This document shows, in pieces, positions 35,301 to 43,890 of a DNA stretch of 64,000 bases. The position numbers were made by a program, and so were the translations under genes. Where the stretch lies: positions 44,304,013 to 44,368,012 of the forward strand of contig CM017567.1 of assembly GCA_007844125.1 (NCBI GenBank), written 5' to 3'. Each line of letters opens with the position of its first letter. The stretch's first letter is position 1. Under the pieces are notes generated by a model. It saw nothing but the letters and a program-made list of their open reading frames with translations. It ran no database searches and had not been told where the DNA came from. The stretch comes from Sinonovacula constricta. Its lineage: Eukaryota > Mollusca > Bivalvia > Cardiida > Solecurtidae.

Positions 35301-38300
35301 AAAGTAACAATATTCCACACTAAAAACGCTACTTTATGTTTATTCGGACCCTGAAATCTAGACATGTTTAGAATCCTGATGCAGTGTCGCGGTTTTATGC
35401 ATTGCTCTGTATAACACGTGTAACAGACATTCAAAGCACTTACAGTTGACAGCATTCGCAATCAAGTCTACGCCCTCTTCAACATCTTGGGACAAGTGAG
35501 TCTAGAAGAAACAACAATTTATTGTACTGCAGAGAAATCAGACAGATAACAGGCAGGAAGAAGGAAGAACAAAATAAAGGCGCCGCACACACTCTTTAAA
35601 TAAATGTATACACTGTATCGAACCCCGCACAAACCAAAATAAGAACATAAATTGTTACATTCGTTCCACCTTACAGCAACTCAAGGGCACACTGTCAATA
35701 CTTTTACTCGACATTGTCTAAGTACACGTAGACCTACAGGACTACTGTGGAAGTGTCGAGATATAGAGGTGGTTTATTCAGCACAAAGATGCGAAACGAA
35801 GTGTCCACAGCTGTATATCAACAGGACAGAGCGTAGCTATGGATAATATTATGTGTATGCATGGCCGCTCAGTGGTCCGGAGACATGCTCCCTCGCAACA
35901 TTTTGTGTTCCACGATCAAACTTTGTTGCATCTAGGCGGTTTCGATATCAATATATAACTAACTTTAAGTAAAACGTTATGTTACAGACAGTTAGATATT
36001 AAAACAAGATCTGTATTTAATCTATAGAGACTTTGTTATTTCCGACAGATAGGTTACTACAACACAAGAGCCAATGTTCTGGTTTTAAATAAGGAAATAA
36101 TAACTTGTTTTAATGTATATGTCCTTTTTATCACGGTCAAAATTTCATGATATGGAGACAGTGAAACTGCTTTTAATTTTTTATTATGATTATTATTAAA
36201 AAGATCGCAACAGACAATTGATTCAAATGAAATAAGTTGGATTTAAAACAATAGGGAAACCAAGAATAATCCATTCAGGAATTGTCTCCCGGATCTTTCA
36301 GTTTGCCCCGCGGTTTAACAAACGTGTCTATTATGTAGCGACAAGTAAGGAATCAAGAGAGATTAAAGTTTTTTTCTGTCAATCAAATGCAGACAACAAT
36401 GCAAATGATATCTAAGAAACATGAGAAGTTAATTGGTAAACGGCGAACAAAAAGTTAAAATGATTTTCATTGCCCTTCTTTACGTACTACAAGGGTGTGA
36501 TCATCACAAAGAGGGAATTATCTTATTTGAAATCTAAAAGTGCAAAACGTGTCCTGTTCCAAATAAGCGTAGGTACAGAAAAATAAATAAATCGATTTAA
36601 ACAATGTTACATATTTTTCATGGTTTTCATAGCGAAGGTTAATCAGTTTTAACCTTACCTACCAGGGAAAGATTTCTATCGCAAATTTAACCTTTTTAAA
36701 ATTTTCACATTGGGGCGTTGTGTCTGCGTGTACAGGCTTTTATAACCGATGCGTTTCGTTGACGGATAAAGCTCTAGGTACCTTCATCCATAGACACCTA
36801 AGGAAAATAGCTCCCTTGGAGATCGCTGATATGGGGCTGTATTAATTAAGTCCCAACGAATGTAGCTATATCCGGCGGAAGCTTTATGCGGCATAACCAA
36901 CCACTATTGAATTCACTGAAGTCTCATTTTGGGGCAATGCAAAGAAGATCAACTGCCGAATACAATTTGCCCCTACTTCTCAAACTATACATCCCCGCTT
37001 TCAATGTTTTGGACAATAACGGCTGGTTAAATGTCTAGAACCAAGACCCACTTAACCGTGGGATAGCAGGTCGCTATCGCCAAACACATATACATATATG
37101 TATGAACGTATCTTGTACACGGCCGTACACGTATACCATTCTCAGCATTAGTACATGTAGTTGACACTTCCTTTCTCCAGCACAAGCTGATTCGTCTATA
37201 TTACAGTCAATTTATCGTTAGTGTAGTAGCAGCTTATACAAAAATGGGTTTATTTTTTATTAAGTGTGTAGATAAGGAATATAAAAATATTTTAAATAAT
37301 ATTTATCCTGAATATCCCAATGCCAAAATTGCGTTTGAACACTTTACACCGTATCCTTTCGTTTACATCCCCCTATTTTGACTCAAACGTAAATTTAATA
37401 CTCATTTTAGATCAAATCAAGTGACCCATCCGGGGAACCCGCAGTACAAATTCCGTTGTCAGTACATATATATACCATGGGTTACTTGGCCAGAAAAAAA
37501 CTTCTCATGAATATATGGATGATGCTTTTGATTGCGCACGGATACTCAGCCTATGAAATGATTACACCTGTAAACAACAGGCAGTTTATTTCGGCCATCT
37601 TGACCTTGACAAATAGTGTATTTTTTTAACCTTAATTGAATCCTCAAGTAACCTCCATGTAACGTGAATTTTATTGGACCACTCGTTGCTATGAATATTC
37701 ATGAAAACGGACTTTCACCAGCCTACTATCCTACAGCCGCCATGAAGCAGAGTGGTATAAGTGAACATGGGTCCCGACTATGCAAGTGCACGCGCCCATG
37801 CCTTGTCCCGGACCTGTAGGGTCGGGTTATTAATATTTACCTGGACATCTGTAAGGTTGCCAGTGTCTGTCGGATCTGTAATTGTACAAAATCGCATTAA
37901 TCAGGATCAATAATTGCAGTCATCACCTTATTGTCGTCGTCGCATTCGGCGATGCTATTGTTATTTCGAGGTCAATGCTAATGTCTCTGCTAATATAATA
38001 CATGTTTATGGTATTGTTAATAGTGCTGTTTTTGATGTTATTGCTGTTTCGGATAAACATTATTATGTCGAATGGTTGTTATTGGACTTGTCCCTTTTCA
38101 AAATTTAATTTCTGTCTCAAACTGTCCAATATACCACATGTAAAGGGCATACTTGGCTTCTAAATATTTTTTTGTTGTTGCATTTTGATAATGGAATGAC
38201 AATGTTTAATAATAATAATAATAATAATTATTATTATTATTATTATTATTATATTTATAAATAAATAAATATAAAAATAAATAACATAGCTACCGATAAT

Positions 38301-38360
38301 AAAGCCGAAGGTCCGTTGAGCCAGCACACAAACGAGCAGAGTCAGGGAGAAATGTATCAT
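20125..38360 (-). CDS. Secreted GCC2/GCC3-mucin-CBM14 protein, 10 exons
   Basis: Ten minus-strand exons with GT/AG borders join to an open frame of 1,197 bases (about 398 residues). Order: signal peptide (MIHFSLTLLVCVLAQ, about 20 residues), an acidic linker, two cysteine-rich modules of the GCC2/GCC3 (ephrin-receptor-like) type, a Ser/Thr/Pro-rich mucin-like stretch, a chitin-binding type-2 (CBM14, peritrophin-A) domain, a short Thr-rich linker and a second CBM14 domain. The protein should be secreted and bind chitin. In molluscs such proteins occur in shell matrix, periostracum or mucus, but the tissue here is inference. All internal junctions are phase 1 except one phase 0 (exon 2/3), typical of shuffled extracellular modules. 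The product is not a protein I recognise by name. The 3' end is uncertain: a donor at 20,180 could splice onward. Confidence 0.78.
20669..20692 (-). CDS. Minus-strand gene, exon 9: 24-base microexon
   Basis: GT...CAC between TGTTTCAG and CAC|GTAAGT. In phase 1 it reads GGNISGCP, and the Cys may belong to the following domain. Both splice sites are near consensus and the phase agrees on both sides, but an exon of this size is an inference. Confidence 0.5.
20693..22242. other. Intron 8 of the minus-strand gene
   Basis: AT-rich intron. It contains a short tandem repeat (20,752-20,805) and a stretch at 21,590-21,690 resembling 38,545-38,640 (shared TAACTGT-CAGCGTG-CT blocks), probably an old dispersed element. 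No coding content seen. Confidence 0.5.
20752..20805. repeat. 12-bp tandem repeat, about 5 copies
   Basis: Five head-to-tail units of the form AAGATATGTCC/AAGTTATGTCC (about 11-12 bp). Confidence 0.85.
22243..22284 (-). CDS. Minus-strand gene, exon 8: Thr-rich linker
   Basis: A 42-base exon between TTTTTCTAG and TGG|GTAAGG. In phase 1 it reads TTDVEEGSTWTTV. One other frame is closed by TGA; the carried phase is open and Thr-rich, consistent with a linker. The intron before it is 9.1 kb. Confidence 0.58.
22635..22920 (-). mobile_element. tRNA-derived SINE, copy 2 (long form)
   Basis: On the minus strand it reads a B-box GGTTCGATCCCGGG (reverse of 22,888-22,901), then CGAAATACCAAAGTCGTT, a middle part absent from copy 1, AACTGAAATACTGTTGGTGG and a (AAAC)n tail (the TTTG run at 22,636-22,655). 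The A-box head is not clearly visible, so the 5' end may be truncated. It lies in intron 7 of the minus-strand gene, beside the LINE. Confidence 0.7.
23067..23715 (+). pseudogene. LINE ORF1 remnant
   Basis: From MTNKKANKKEG at 23,067 the frame is basic and low complexity. It meets a 29-base G run (23,226-23,254) and stops at 23,300. A second frame (23,317-23,715) has a heptad-patterned helix (RLDRVEKGLRMLEGLKEKV, KVEDVTGNNDYLVENIDD), as in ORF1 trimerisation domains. A third piece to about 23,920 continues the helix in another frame. Separate frames and internal stops show it is not expressed as one protein. Confidence 0.65.
23226..23254 (+). repeat. Poly-G run (29 bases)
   Basis: An uninterrupted G run within the LINE ORF1 remnant. 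It is able to form a G-quadruplex and prone to length error in sequencing. Confidence 0.9.
24129..26560 (+). pseudogene. LINE ORF2 remnant (endonuclease-reverse transcriptase)
   Basis: At least six frame segments carry the endonuclease and reverse-transcriptase motifs in the right order (CSWNVNG, DETW, GDFNER, SDH, KSKACNIDCI, QFGFRKG, YADD, FNYLG). The usual G-x-x-Q-G-C-x-x-S-P box is changed to GLKQGETISLL. A 16-base G run (26,207-26,222) directly follows the YADD motif. The element is certainly inactive as read. Confidence 0.8.
26991..28206. repeat. 46-bp minisatellite, about 26 copies, very homogeneous
   Basis: Head-to-tail 46-bp units with the core GAACAGGTCCTGGAGCTAAA followed by CACCTGAAACCTACACGGGA and TGAATT. 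Most units are identical or differ at one site (GAAACC/GAATCC, GAGCT/GAGAT). The leftmost two units are degenerate (AACAGGTCTCGGATATAAAG) and adjoin the LINE end; the last unit ends ACACCTGCTC. Each unit contains an inverted pair CAGGT...ACCTG. It lies in intron 7 of the minus-strand gene. Unit length 46 is not a multiple of three, and no long frame crosses it. Confidence 0.96.
28207..28880. other. Spacer between the 46-bp and 22-bp arrays
   Basis: Unique AT-rich intronic sequence of about 670 bases; nothing recognised on either strand. Confidence 0.5.
28881..30413. repeat. 22-bp minisatellite, about 70 copies
   Basis: Units of 22 bp with the core CCACCATGTAGAAGT followed by ATATATA or TTATATA. 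The A/T choice alternates irregularly and defines two monomer types. About eight units are 23 bp with CCACCACTGTAGAAG or close variants (CACAG, CACCG). Blocks of several units recur around 29,880-30,200. The minus-strand open frames with a YILLHGG-type repeat reflect the unit and its multiples. Confidence 0.96.
30513..30791 (-). CDS. Unrecognised ORF, 92 residues
   Basis: From the first in-frame ATG (30,791) the frame encodes 92 residues to TAA. It has an early cysteine cluster (MDVQKCVKCRVACVPWVGGC), a hydrophobic helix (TAINLLVNVVKG) and a basic middle. The open frame extends upstream to 30,920 without an ATG. A TATAAAAG box lies at 30,970-30,963 on this strand. Two short upstream ATGs would precede the start. 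I do not recognise a family, and the sequence is not repetitive. It lies in the same orientation within intron 7 of the minus-strand gene, so it could be a nested gene, a retrocopy remnant or a chance frame. Confidence 0.25.
   Translation of the reverse strand: MYMDVQKCVKCRVACVPWVGGCIRTAINLLVNVVKGVNKFPLSVWVKTTGLELPILVKFRVRKIQYFTYIYGNVTLSPEVSRQFHDTLAKLA
30963..30970 (-). promoter_or_regulatory. TATA-box-like element
   Basis: TATAAAAG on the minus strand, about 170 bases before the ATG of the unrecognised ORF. It is a sequence match only; AT-rich introns contain many. Confidence 0.25.
31153..31172. repeat. (ATAG)n microsatellite
   Basis: About five GATA/ATAG units in a row. Confidence 0.88.
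31387..31566 (-). CDS. Minus-strand gene, exon 7: first chitin-binding (CBM14) domain
   Basis: A 180-base exon (acceptor CTCATAG, donor ACTG|GTATGT, phases 1-1). It encodes a CBM14/peritrophin-A domain: SCSIDPF, TCRKFCECSQYGEGYHWQQ, DCFPGTMFDEDLGSC and NCT. The cysteine spacing and the central PGTMFD motif after C are diagnostic of the fold, which binds chitin on its aromatic face (here YHW). A + strand frame here is a shadow. Confidence 0.8.
31691..31750. repeat. (ATTT)n-rich tract followed by (GT)8
   Basis: An ATTT/T-rich low-complexity stretch runs into eight GT dinucleotides (31,735-31,750). Confidence 0.88.
32202..32420 (-). CDS. Minus-strand gene, exon 6: Ser/Thr/Pro-rich mucin-like stretch
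   Basis: A 219-base exon (acceptor TCTCAAACAG, donor AACA|GTGAGT, phases 1-1). About 50 residues are almost only Ser, Thr, Pro with Met/Ala, in imperfect repeats such as MTSSPAITPSHAMTSSPSM, and should be heavily O-glycosylated. The underlying DNA has weak repeats of GATGACGTCA-like units. It ends SCFDN, entering the next module. Confidence 0.72.
32618..32785 (-). CDS. Minus-strand gene, exon 5: second GCC2/GCC3 cysteine module
   Basis: A 168-base exon (acceptor CTTTCAG, donor CC|GTAAGA, phases 1-1) with KCPPGYEESLCG, CRPGYYKSSWENVNC and QPCPEGSGSDPNTWG. The pattern C-P-P-G-Y ... C-x-x-C-x-P-G-Y-Y ... C-Q-P-C-P-x-G is the classic GCC2/GCC3 signature and the clearest domain in this gene. Confidence 0.85.
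33290..33650. repeat. Diverged tandem repeat of about 60 bp, 6 copies
   Basis: Six imperfect units share CATTAATTACACTCCTAAAT, then CTGTAACCATGGCACATTCT and a T-rich link. Copies differ by many substitutions and small indels, so this is an old array. Confidence 0.8.
33882..34618. repeat. 42-bp minisatellite with variable A-tract, 17 copies
   Basis: Units begin ACAGTGGATATAATATTGAA (or ATTAAA), then AGTTCACCAAGAATTAC, and end either AAAAT(A) or in a run of seven to nine As. Units with the short link are 42 bp; poly-A units are 44-47 bp. The mix of link types shifts the frame from unit to unit. Counted from ACAGTGG starts. Confidence 0.95.
34921..35079 (-). CDS. Minus-strand gene, exon 4: first GCC2/GCC3 cysteine module
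   Basis: A 159-base exon (acceptor CATGACAG, donor CC|GTACGT, phases 1-1). It encodes about 53 residues with eight cysteines, including RCPKGYRC, CLPCDYGTYKPQDGSGAC and WRECV. The C-x-x-C-x-x-G-x-Y spacing matches GCC2/GCC3 (ephrin-receptor-like) repeats of secreted and receptor proteins. Confidence 0.78.
35444..35501 (-). CDS. Minus-strand gene, exon 3: acidic linker
   Basis: A 58-base exon between TTTCTTCTAG and ACT|GTAAGT. It reads THLSQDVEEGVDLIANAVN in phase 0 and leaves one base (phase 1), matching exon 4. Confidence 0.62.
35502..37840. other. Intron 2 of the minus-strand gene
   Basis: AT-rich with no repeat array. A frame at 35,652-35,846 (+) has no recognisable domain. Nothing further is supported. 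Confidence 0.5.
37841..37875 (-). CDS. Minus-strand gene, exon 2: short linker
   Basis: A 35-base exon between ATTACAG and CAG|GTAAAT. In the phase carried from exon 1 it reads DPTDTGNLTDVQ and leaves phase 0. Both splice sites are strong. The small size makes this a moderate call. Confidence 0.55.
38208..38252. repeat. (AAT)7(TAT)8 inverted microsatellite
   Basis: An AAT run directly followed by its reverse complement, giving a perfect potential hairpin of about 21 bp per arm in intron 1 of the minus-strand gene. Confidence 0.9.
38294..38360 (-). CDS. Minus-strand gene, exon 1: signal peptide
   Basis: The ATG at 38,360-38,358 opens a 22-codon hydrophobic leader ending at a G|GTAGCT donor (phase 1). 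The frame is closed upstream by TAA within about 25 bases. CTTTTCAG at about 38,373 could be a 5'-UTR acceptor. Without splicing the frame runs into the AAT/ATT repeat and becomes poly-Ile, which argues for the splice. Confidence 0.65.
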
Positions 38361-41282
38361 CGCTACTCGGGTCTGAAAAGATTATTTATACATAATGTTC
38401 ATTATTGGGGAGAAAGGCAATGAGACAGCAATCTGCGTAGAACCACCTTGCATTAAACTTTTGTTAATCTCTTTACAAATACATAGACTAAGTAATAATG
38501 TAAACCGAAGTTACACGATAAACTACGTGGAATAGTATAGTTCATAAGGTGACGATATGATGTGCTCTAAAAAGTAAGTGGTTACATGATGTAACCAGTT
38601 TAAAAATAACTAACTGTACAGCGTGGCTAAGATAGAAACTTCTTGTTTTGAAGGTCGAATATCACCTTTTATAATAAAGTTTGGGAAACAATTTAATAGA
38701 AAATGTTTTGATAATATTTCGTGTGGAGCATTTAAGATAAAATCTTAACATTGAGACATCGGTATTCGTGATCAAGACTTTAGTATTGCAGTATAGCGAT
38801 GTGAACCGTGGACTGTGATCAGTATTATTGTTTTACTCGTGCTTGTCCGGCACGCGATATGTCGAAAAACGGCGAAGACAAAAGTCTTCAAATGGCAACT
38901 TTCAATCTTCCGTCTTGTCGACTTCTATTTGTCGTTGTCATCTTGTCGATGGCCGTTTGTCGACGTGTCATGTTTGTGTTATTACGTCCCTTCGAAAACA
39001 ATCAAGAACTGATAACTACCCCTAGACGTTTATCTGGTTACCAAATGCTTGTTAAGATGTCTAGAACCATAACTGCAAATATACTCAAGTGAAAAACACA
39101 TGAGGATTACATGAAAAATCACGGTTCAAAGGCAAACAGTCAACAAGATTTGATACGAGAGTGTATTTAACACTCGGCAAGAAATCGCACAAATGTAAGA
39201 CATCCAAGGCGTTGCAGAGCCTTTTTTAAGATGACTATCCTGGGAACTAAACACGCACTTAAATTGTTGAATCATTACAAAAGGTCTGAGCGTAACGAAC
39301 CGTAACTCTGGGGGGAACTAGACTATCTGCTACTTTGTTGTTGTTTTTTCTTGTTGTCCACTACATCTGTAATTACAAGCTGCATTATTAATGTCGGTAT
39401 AATCGGTATCTTTTGTAAAACAAGACATAGCCAAATTCCTTTTAATACCTGCTACCTTTTTATAATTTGCAAGCTACAATGTTAAAAGTCGAATATTCTG
39501 TTATTTCTTCTGAAAAGGTTTCTACAGAACAACTGCTACACTATCGTCCCCATCAAAAGCATTCCAAAAGAGACACAGCAACAAAATGACAAAACAGACG
39601 GGAGATTTGTATAGAATGGCGCGAGGAAAACAGAATATACATAAAACGTGTCGCTCTATTAAGTTGAACAGAACACATGCTACTTGATTGATTTTACATA
39701 TGTACAACTGGAACCACTGGTCTTTTCAAAGAATCTAAAGTTTTAACTTATTAACCTTTTATTTCATTTTATTTCTTTACATATGCATATACGACTGTAA
39801 AATTAATTCTCAAAATGTGTATGCTTAAACAGTATGTATAAATAAAATATTTTATGATAAATGATAAAATACTTAAAATTAAAATTGACTTACTTGATCT
39901 TTAGTAAATATTTCCACTTCAGTCTTTTTACTTCTTCCGCCTACACATGAAGCAGACGAACGTCAAGAATACATTTCATAAAGGCTTGGTGGTTCCATTG
40001 TTTTAGATCACTCACCGTCATTGTTGAGGAAATGGATACCCCACAAGGAGATCACTTTCTCAATTTCTCAAGCGTAACTTCAACACATACTTATTTTTGT
40101 TAATAATACTTTTTCTTAATTCGTAGTTGTTTCCTAGGAGCATCTTGTATAGTTAAATTGTCCATAGCTAAGAGAAAACGCAACAAATAGTGTAGATCCT
40201 GATCCGACAATTGACAGCTACAGCTGTGTGATCTAGAGTTTGGCTAATTGCCAATATGTACCTAATGACTCGAAGCTTTGTCTTTAATGATATGTGTCAC
40301 TGTGTTCATTTAAATAAAGTCTGTTTTGGGATCTGTTGTTCAGGTAGTGACTGATATTAAATCGTACTTGTCTACATGTGCACATGGCTAGTCACGTACA
40401 TTTTAGAAAAAAGCTCTAAAAATAATATTGGATGCAACATTAAATCTTACAACAAAAGCAATGGAAGTGCTGATAATCATTGCATCTTGATGCTCCTGTA
40501 CTTTGACATGACAAGCCGAGATATTTGAAAATCTGACATTTGGCGGTTACCGGTCTTAGTAAGTAACATATGTAATATAGGTTTACCAACTTAAAGAGTT
40601 CCGCCCCGACAAAGAATGCCGTTGCTGTTTGCTTATAAATATATTGCATACTCGAAAATAGACTGGATTGGAAAAGACACTCTTAACTTACTTAAGCTTA
40701 AACTGGCCAAATATTTAAATAAAACACTGCGAACACTGTGCAGACTTAAAAAGCAGTATAAATTACAGACCCAGTTTTGACAATGCTTGTTGAGTGCTGA
40801 TACGCAGCATTAAAACGACAGTACTTTTATATGACGAAAAGTTTAGACTGTAATCGAAGATCGGCGATAAACCCTTATTACGGACCTCGTAAATAACACG
40901 TTTATGTTGGGTCTGCCATCTCTCAAACGCTTGCAGTCGTCTCCTACGATGTATGCCATTTCTTGTAGAATATTGTGTTTCATTCCTCTGACAGATATGG
41001 TCGTATGGACGACGTCCAGATACTTATTCGTAGATTTAAGACTTCAGGTCAGCTGGAAGACAGCCTCGCATGAACATTTATTGGAACGGATTCTCCAAAT
41101 GTATAAAGATGACAAAATATTAAAATGAAAGCATTGAAAGCACTGTAGAAGTACTGCTCCGGAAAAAAACATATTTTGAGATGCTGAAACCCAATTGTTC
41201 TCAAATTATAAACTCAACTGCTTCTGAAGAAGTTATTGGGTAGGAAGAAAGTCGCTCAGCAGAACCGGTTTAAGCACCCCAG
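38361..41282. other. Upstream flank of the minus-strand gene; spacer before the 33-bp field
   Basis: Mostly unique AT-rich sequence. A stretch at 38,808-39,092 is open in all three + frames and has internally repetitive GTCGA-type motifs (TTGTCGACTTC, TTTGTCGTTGTC, TTTGTCGACG); it looks like dispersed-repeat sequence rather than a gene. TATAAATA on the minus strand lies at 38,390-38,383, too close to the ATG to place a start site in front of it. Confidence 0.45.
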
Positions 41283-42059
41283 TGTGGATACTTGAGTGGT
41301 TAGAGAGCAACAATAATCATCCATTTGAAAGGTTCGGGAGCACCATTGTGGATACTTTTGAGTGGTTGGAAAGCACCAGTGTGGATACTTTTGAGGGGTT
41401 GGAAATCACCAGTGAGGGTATTTTTGAGTGGTTGGAGAGCACCGGTGTGGATACTTTTGAGTGGTTAGAGAGCAACAATAATCATCCATTTGAAAGGTTC
41501 GGGAGCACCATTGTGGATACTTTTGAGTGGTTGGAAAGCACCAATGTGGATACTTTTGAAGTGTTGGAAATCACCAGTGAGGGTATTTTTGAGTGGTTGG
41601 AGAGATCCGGTGTGGATACTTTTGAGTGGTTTGAGAGCAACAATAATCATCCATTTGAAAGGTTCGGGAGCACCAGTGTGGATACTTTTGAGTGGTTGGA
41701 AAGCACCAATGTGGATACTTTTGAGTGGTTGGAGAGCAGCACCAATGTCGATACTTTTGAGTGGTTTGGAAGCAACAATAATCATCCCTTTGAAAGGTTC
41801 GGGAGCACCAGTGTGGATACTTTTGAGTGTTTGGAAAGCAACAATAATTATGCCTTTGAAAGGTTCGGGAGCACCAGTGTAGATACTTTTGAGTGGTTGG
41901 AGAGCACCAGTGTGGATACTTTTGAGTGGTTGGAGAGCAGCACCCATGTGGATTCTTTTGAGTGGCTGGAGAGCAGCACCCATGTGGATACTTTTGAGTA
42001 GTTAGAAAGCAACAGTAAACATACTTTTGAAAGGTTGGAGAGCACCAGTGTGGATACTT

Positions 42060-42720
42060 TTGAGTAATTGGAGAACAGCACCAATGTGAATACTTTCTAA
42101 GTGTATGAGAGCACCAGAGTGGATACTTTTGAGTGGTTGGTTAACACCAGTGTGCATACATTGCAAGGATGGGATACATTTGAAGGGTTGTAGAGCACCA
42201 GTGTGGATACTTTTGAAGGTTTGGAAAGCAGCGGTGTAGATATTTTTGAAGTGTTAGAGAACACCGATGTGGATACTTTTGAAGGGTTGGAGAACACCTG
42301 TGTCGATAATTTCGAAGAGAAGGACAGCACCAGTGTGAATACTTTTGAGTGGTTGCAGAGCACCAATGTCGATAATTTTGAAGTGTTGGAGATCACCAGC
42401 TTGAATACTTTTGAAGTGATGGAGAACATTAATGTGGATACATTTAAAGGGTTGTAGAGTACAAGTGTAGATACATTTGAAGGGTTGTAGAGTACAAGTG
42501 TAGATACATTTGAAGGGTTGTAGAACACCAGTGCTGATAGTTTTAAGTGGATGGAGAGCACCAGTGTGGATACTATTGAACGGTTCGAGAGCACCTGTGA
42601 TGATACATTTGAAAAGTTAGAATGCACCAGTGTGGATAATGTCCAAGTGATGAGAGAGCACCAGTGGAGATACTTTAGAGCGGTAGGAGAGCACCATCGT
42701 AGTTAGTTTTAAAGTGCTGG
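42060..42720. repeat. Degenerate block within the 33-bp field, copy 1
   Basis: About 0.6 kb of irregular units containing GGATGGGATACATTTGAAGG, CTGTGTCGATAATTTCGAAG and GGAGAGCACCATCGTAGTTA at its end. It recurs at about 43,290-43,890 (offset 1,177 in the shared part) and about 51,180-51,925; only its last part recurs at 46,320-46,465. Confidence 0.82.
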
Positions 42721-43289
42721 AGAGCACAAGTGTGGATACTTTTGAGTGGTTGGAGAGCACCAGAGTGGATACTTTTGTGTGGTTGGAGAGCACCAGAGTG
42801 GATACTGTTGAAGAGTTGTGGAGCAGCAGTGTGGATACTCTTGTGTGGTTGGAGAGCAGCAGTGTGGACACTTTTGTGTGGTTGGAGAGCACCAGAGTGG
42901 ATACTTTTGTGTGGTTGGAGAGCAACAGAGTGGATACTTTTGTGTGGTTGGAGAGCACCAGAGTGGATACTTTTGTGTGCTTGGAGAGCACCAGTGTGGA
43001 TACTGTTGAAGAGTTGTGGAGCAGCAGTGTGGATACTTTTGTGTGGTTGGAGAGCACCAGAGTGGATACTTTAAAGTGGTAAGAGATCACCACTGTCGAT
43101 GCTTTTGAGTGGTTAGGGAGCACCAATGAAGATACTTTTGAGTGGTTTGAGAGCAGTACCAGTGTTGATACTTTTGAGTGGTTAGTGAGCACCAGTGTGG
43201 ATACTTTTGAGTGGTTCGAGAGCACCAGTGTGGATACTTTTGAAGGGTTGGAGAGCACCAGTGTGGATACATTTGAAGTGTTGCAGAGC

Positions 43290-43890
43290 ACCAGTGTAGA
43301 TACTTTTGAGTGGTTGGTTAACACCAGTGTGCATACATTGCAAGGATGGGATACATTTGAAGGGTTGTAGAGCACCAGTGTGGATACTTTTGAAGGTTTG
43401 GAAAGCAGCGGTGTAGATATTTTTGAAGTGTTAGAGAACACCGATGTGGATACTTTTGAAGGGTTGGAGAACACCTGTGTCGATAATTTCGAAGAGATGG
43501 ACAGCACCAGTGTGAATACTTTTGAGTGGTTGCAGAGCACCCATGTCGATAATTTTGAAGTGTTGGAGATCACCAGCTTGAATACTTTTGAAGTGATGGA
43601 GAACATTAATGTGGATACATTTAAAGGGTTGTAGAGTACAAGTGTAGATACATTTGAAGGGTTGTAGAGTACAAGTGTAGATACATTTGAAGGGTTATAG
43701 AACACCAGTGCTGATAGTTTTGAGTGGATGGAGAGCACCAGTGTTGATACTATTGAACGGTTCGAGAGCACCTGTGATGATACATTTGAAAAGTTGGAAT
43801 GCACCAGTGTGGATAATTTCCAAGTGATGAGAGAGCACCAGTGGAGATACTTTAGAGCGGTAGGAGAGCACCATCGTAGTTAGTTTTAAA
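43290..43890. repeat. Degenerate block within the 33-bp field, copy 2
   Basis: Nearly the same as 42,113-42,713. The 84-codon open frames 42,203-42,457 and 43,380-43,634 differ at very few residues. Confidence 0.82.

Noticed and set aside
38383..38390. A TATAAATA element as the promoter of the chitin-binding gene
   Set aside because: It is only about 23-30 bases before the ATG, leaving no room for a start site in front of it. An acceptor (CTTTTCAG) between them suggests intronic sequence instead.
38808..39092. Overlapping + strand frames upstream of the minus-strand gene
   Set aside because: All three frames are open over the same stretch and the DNA has internally repeated GTCGA-type motifs, typical of a dispersed repeat.
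40904..41128. A 74-codon + strand frame before the 33-bp field
   Set aside because: No domain, no signal peptide, no splice context and no similarity that I recognise; it could be chance.
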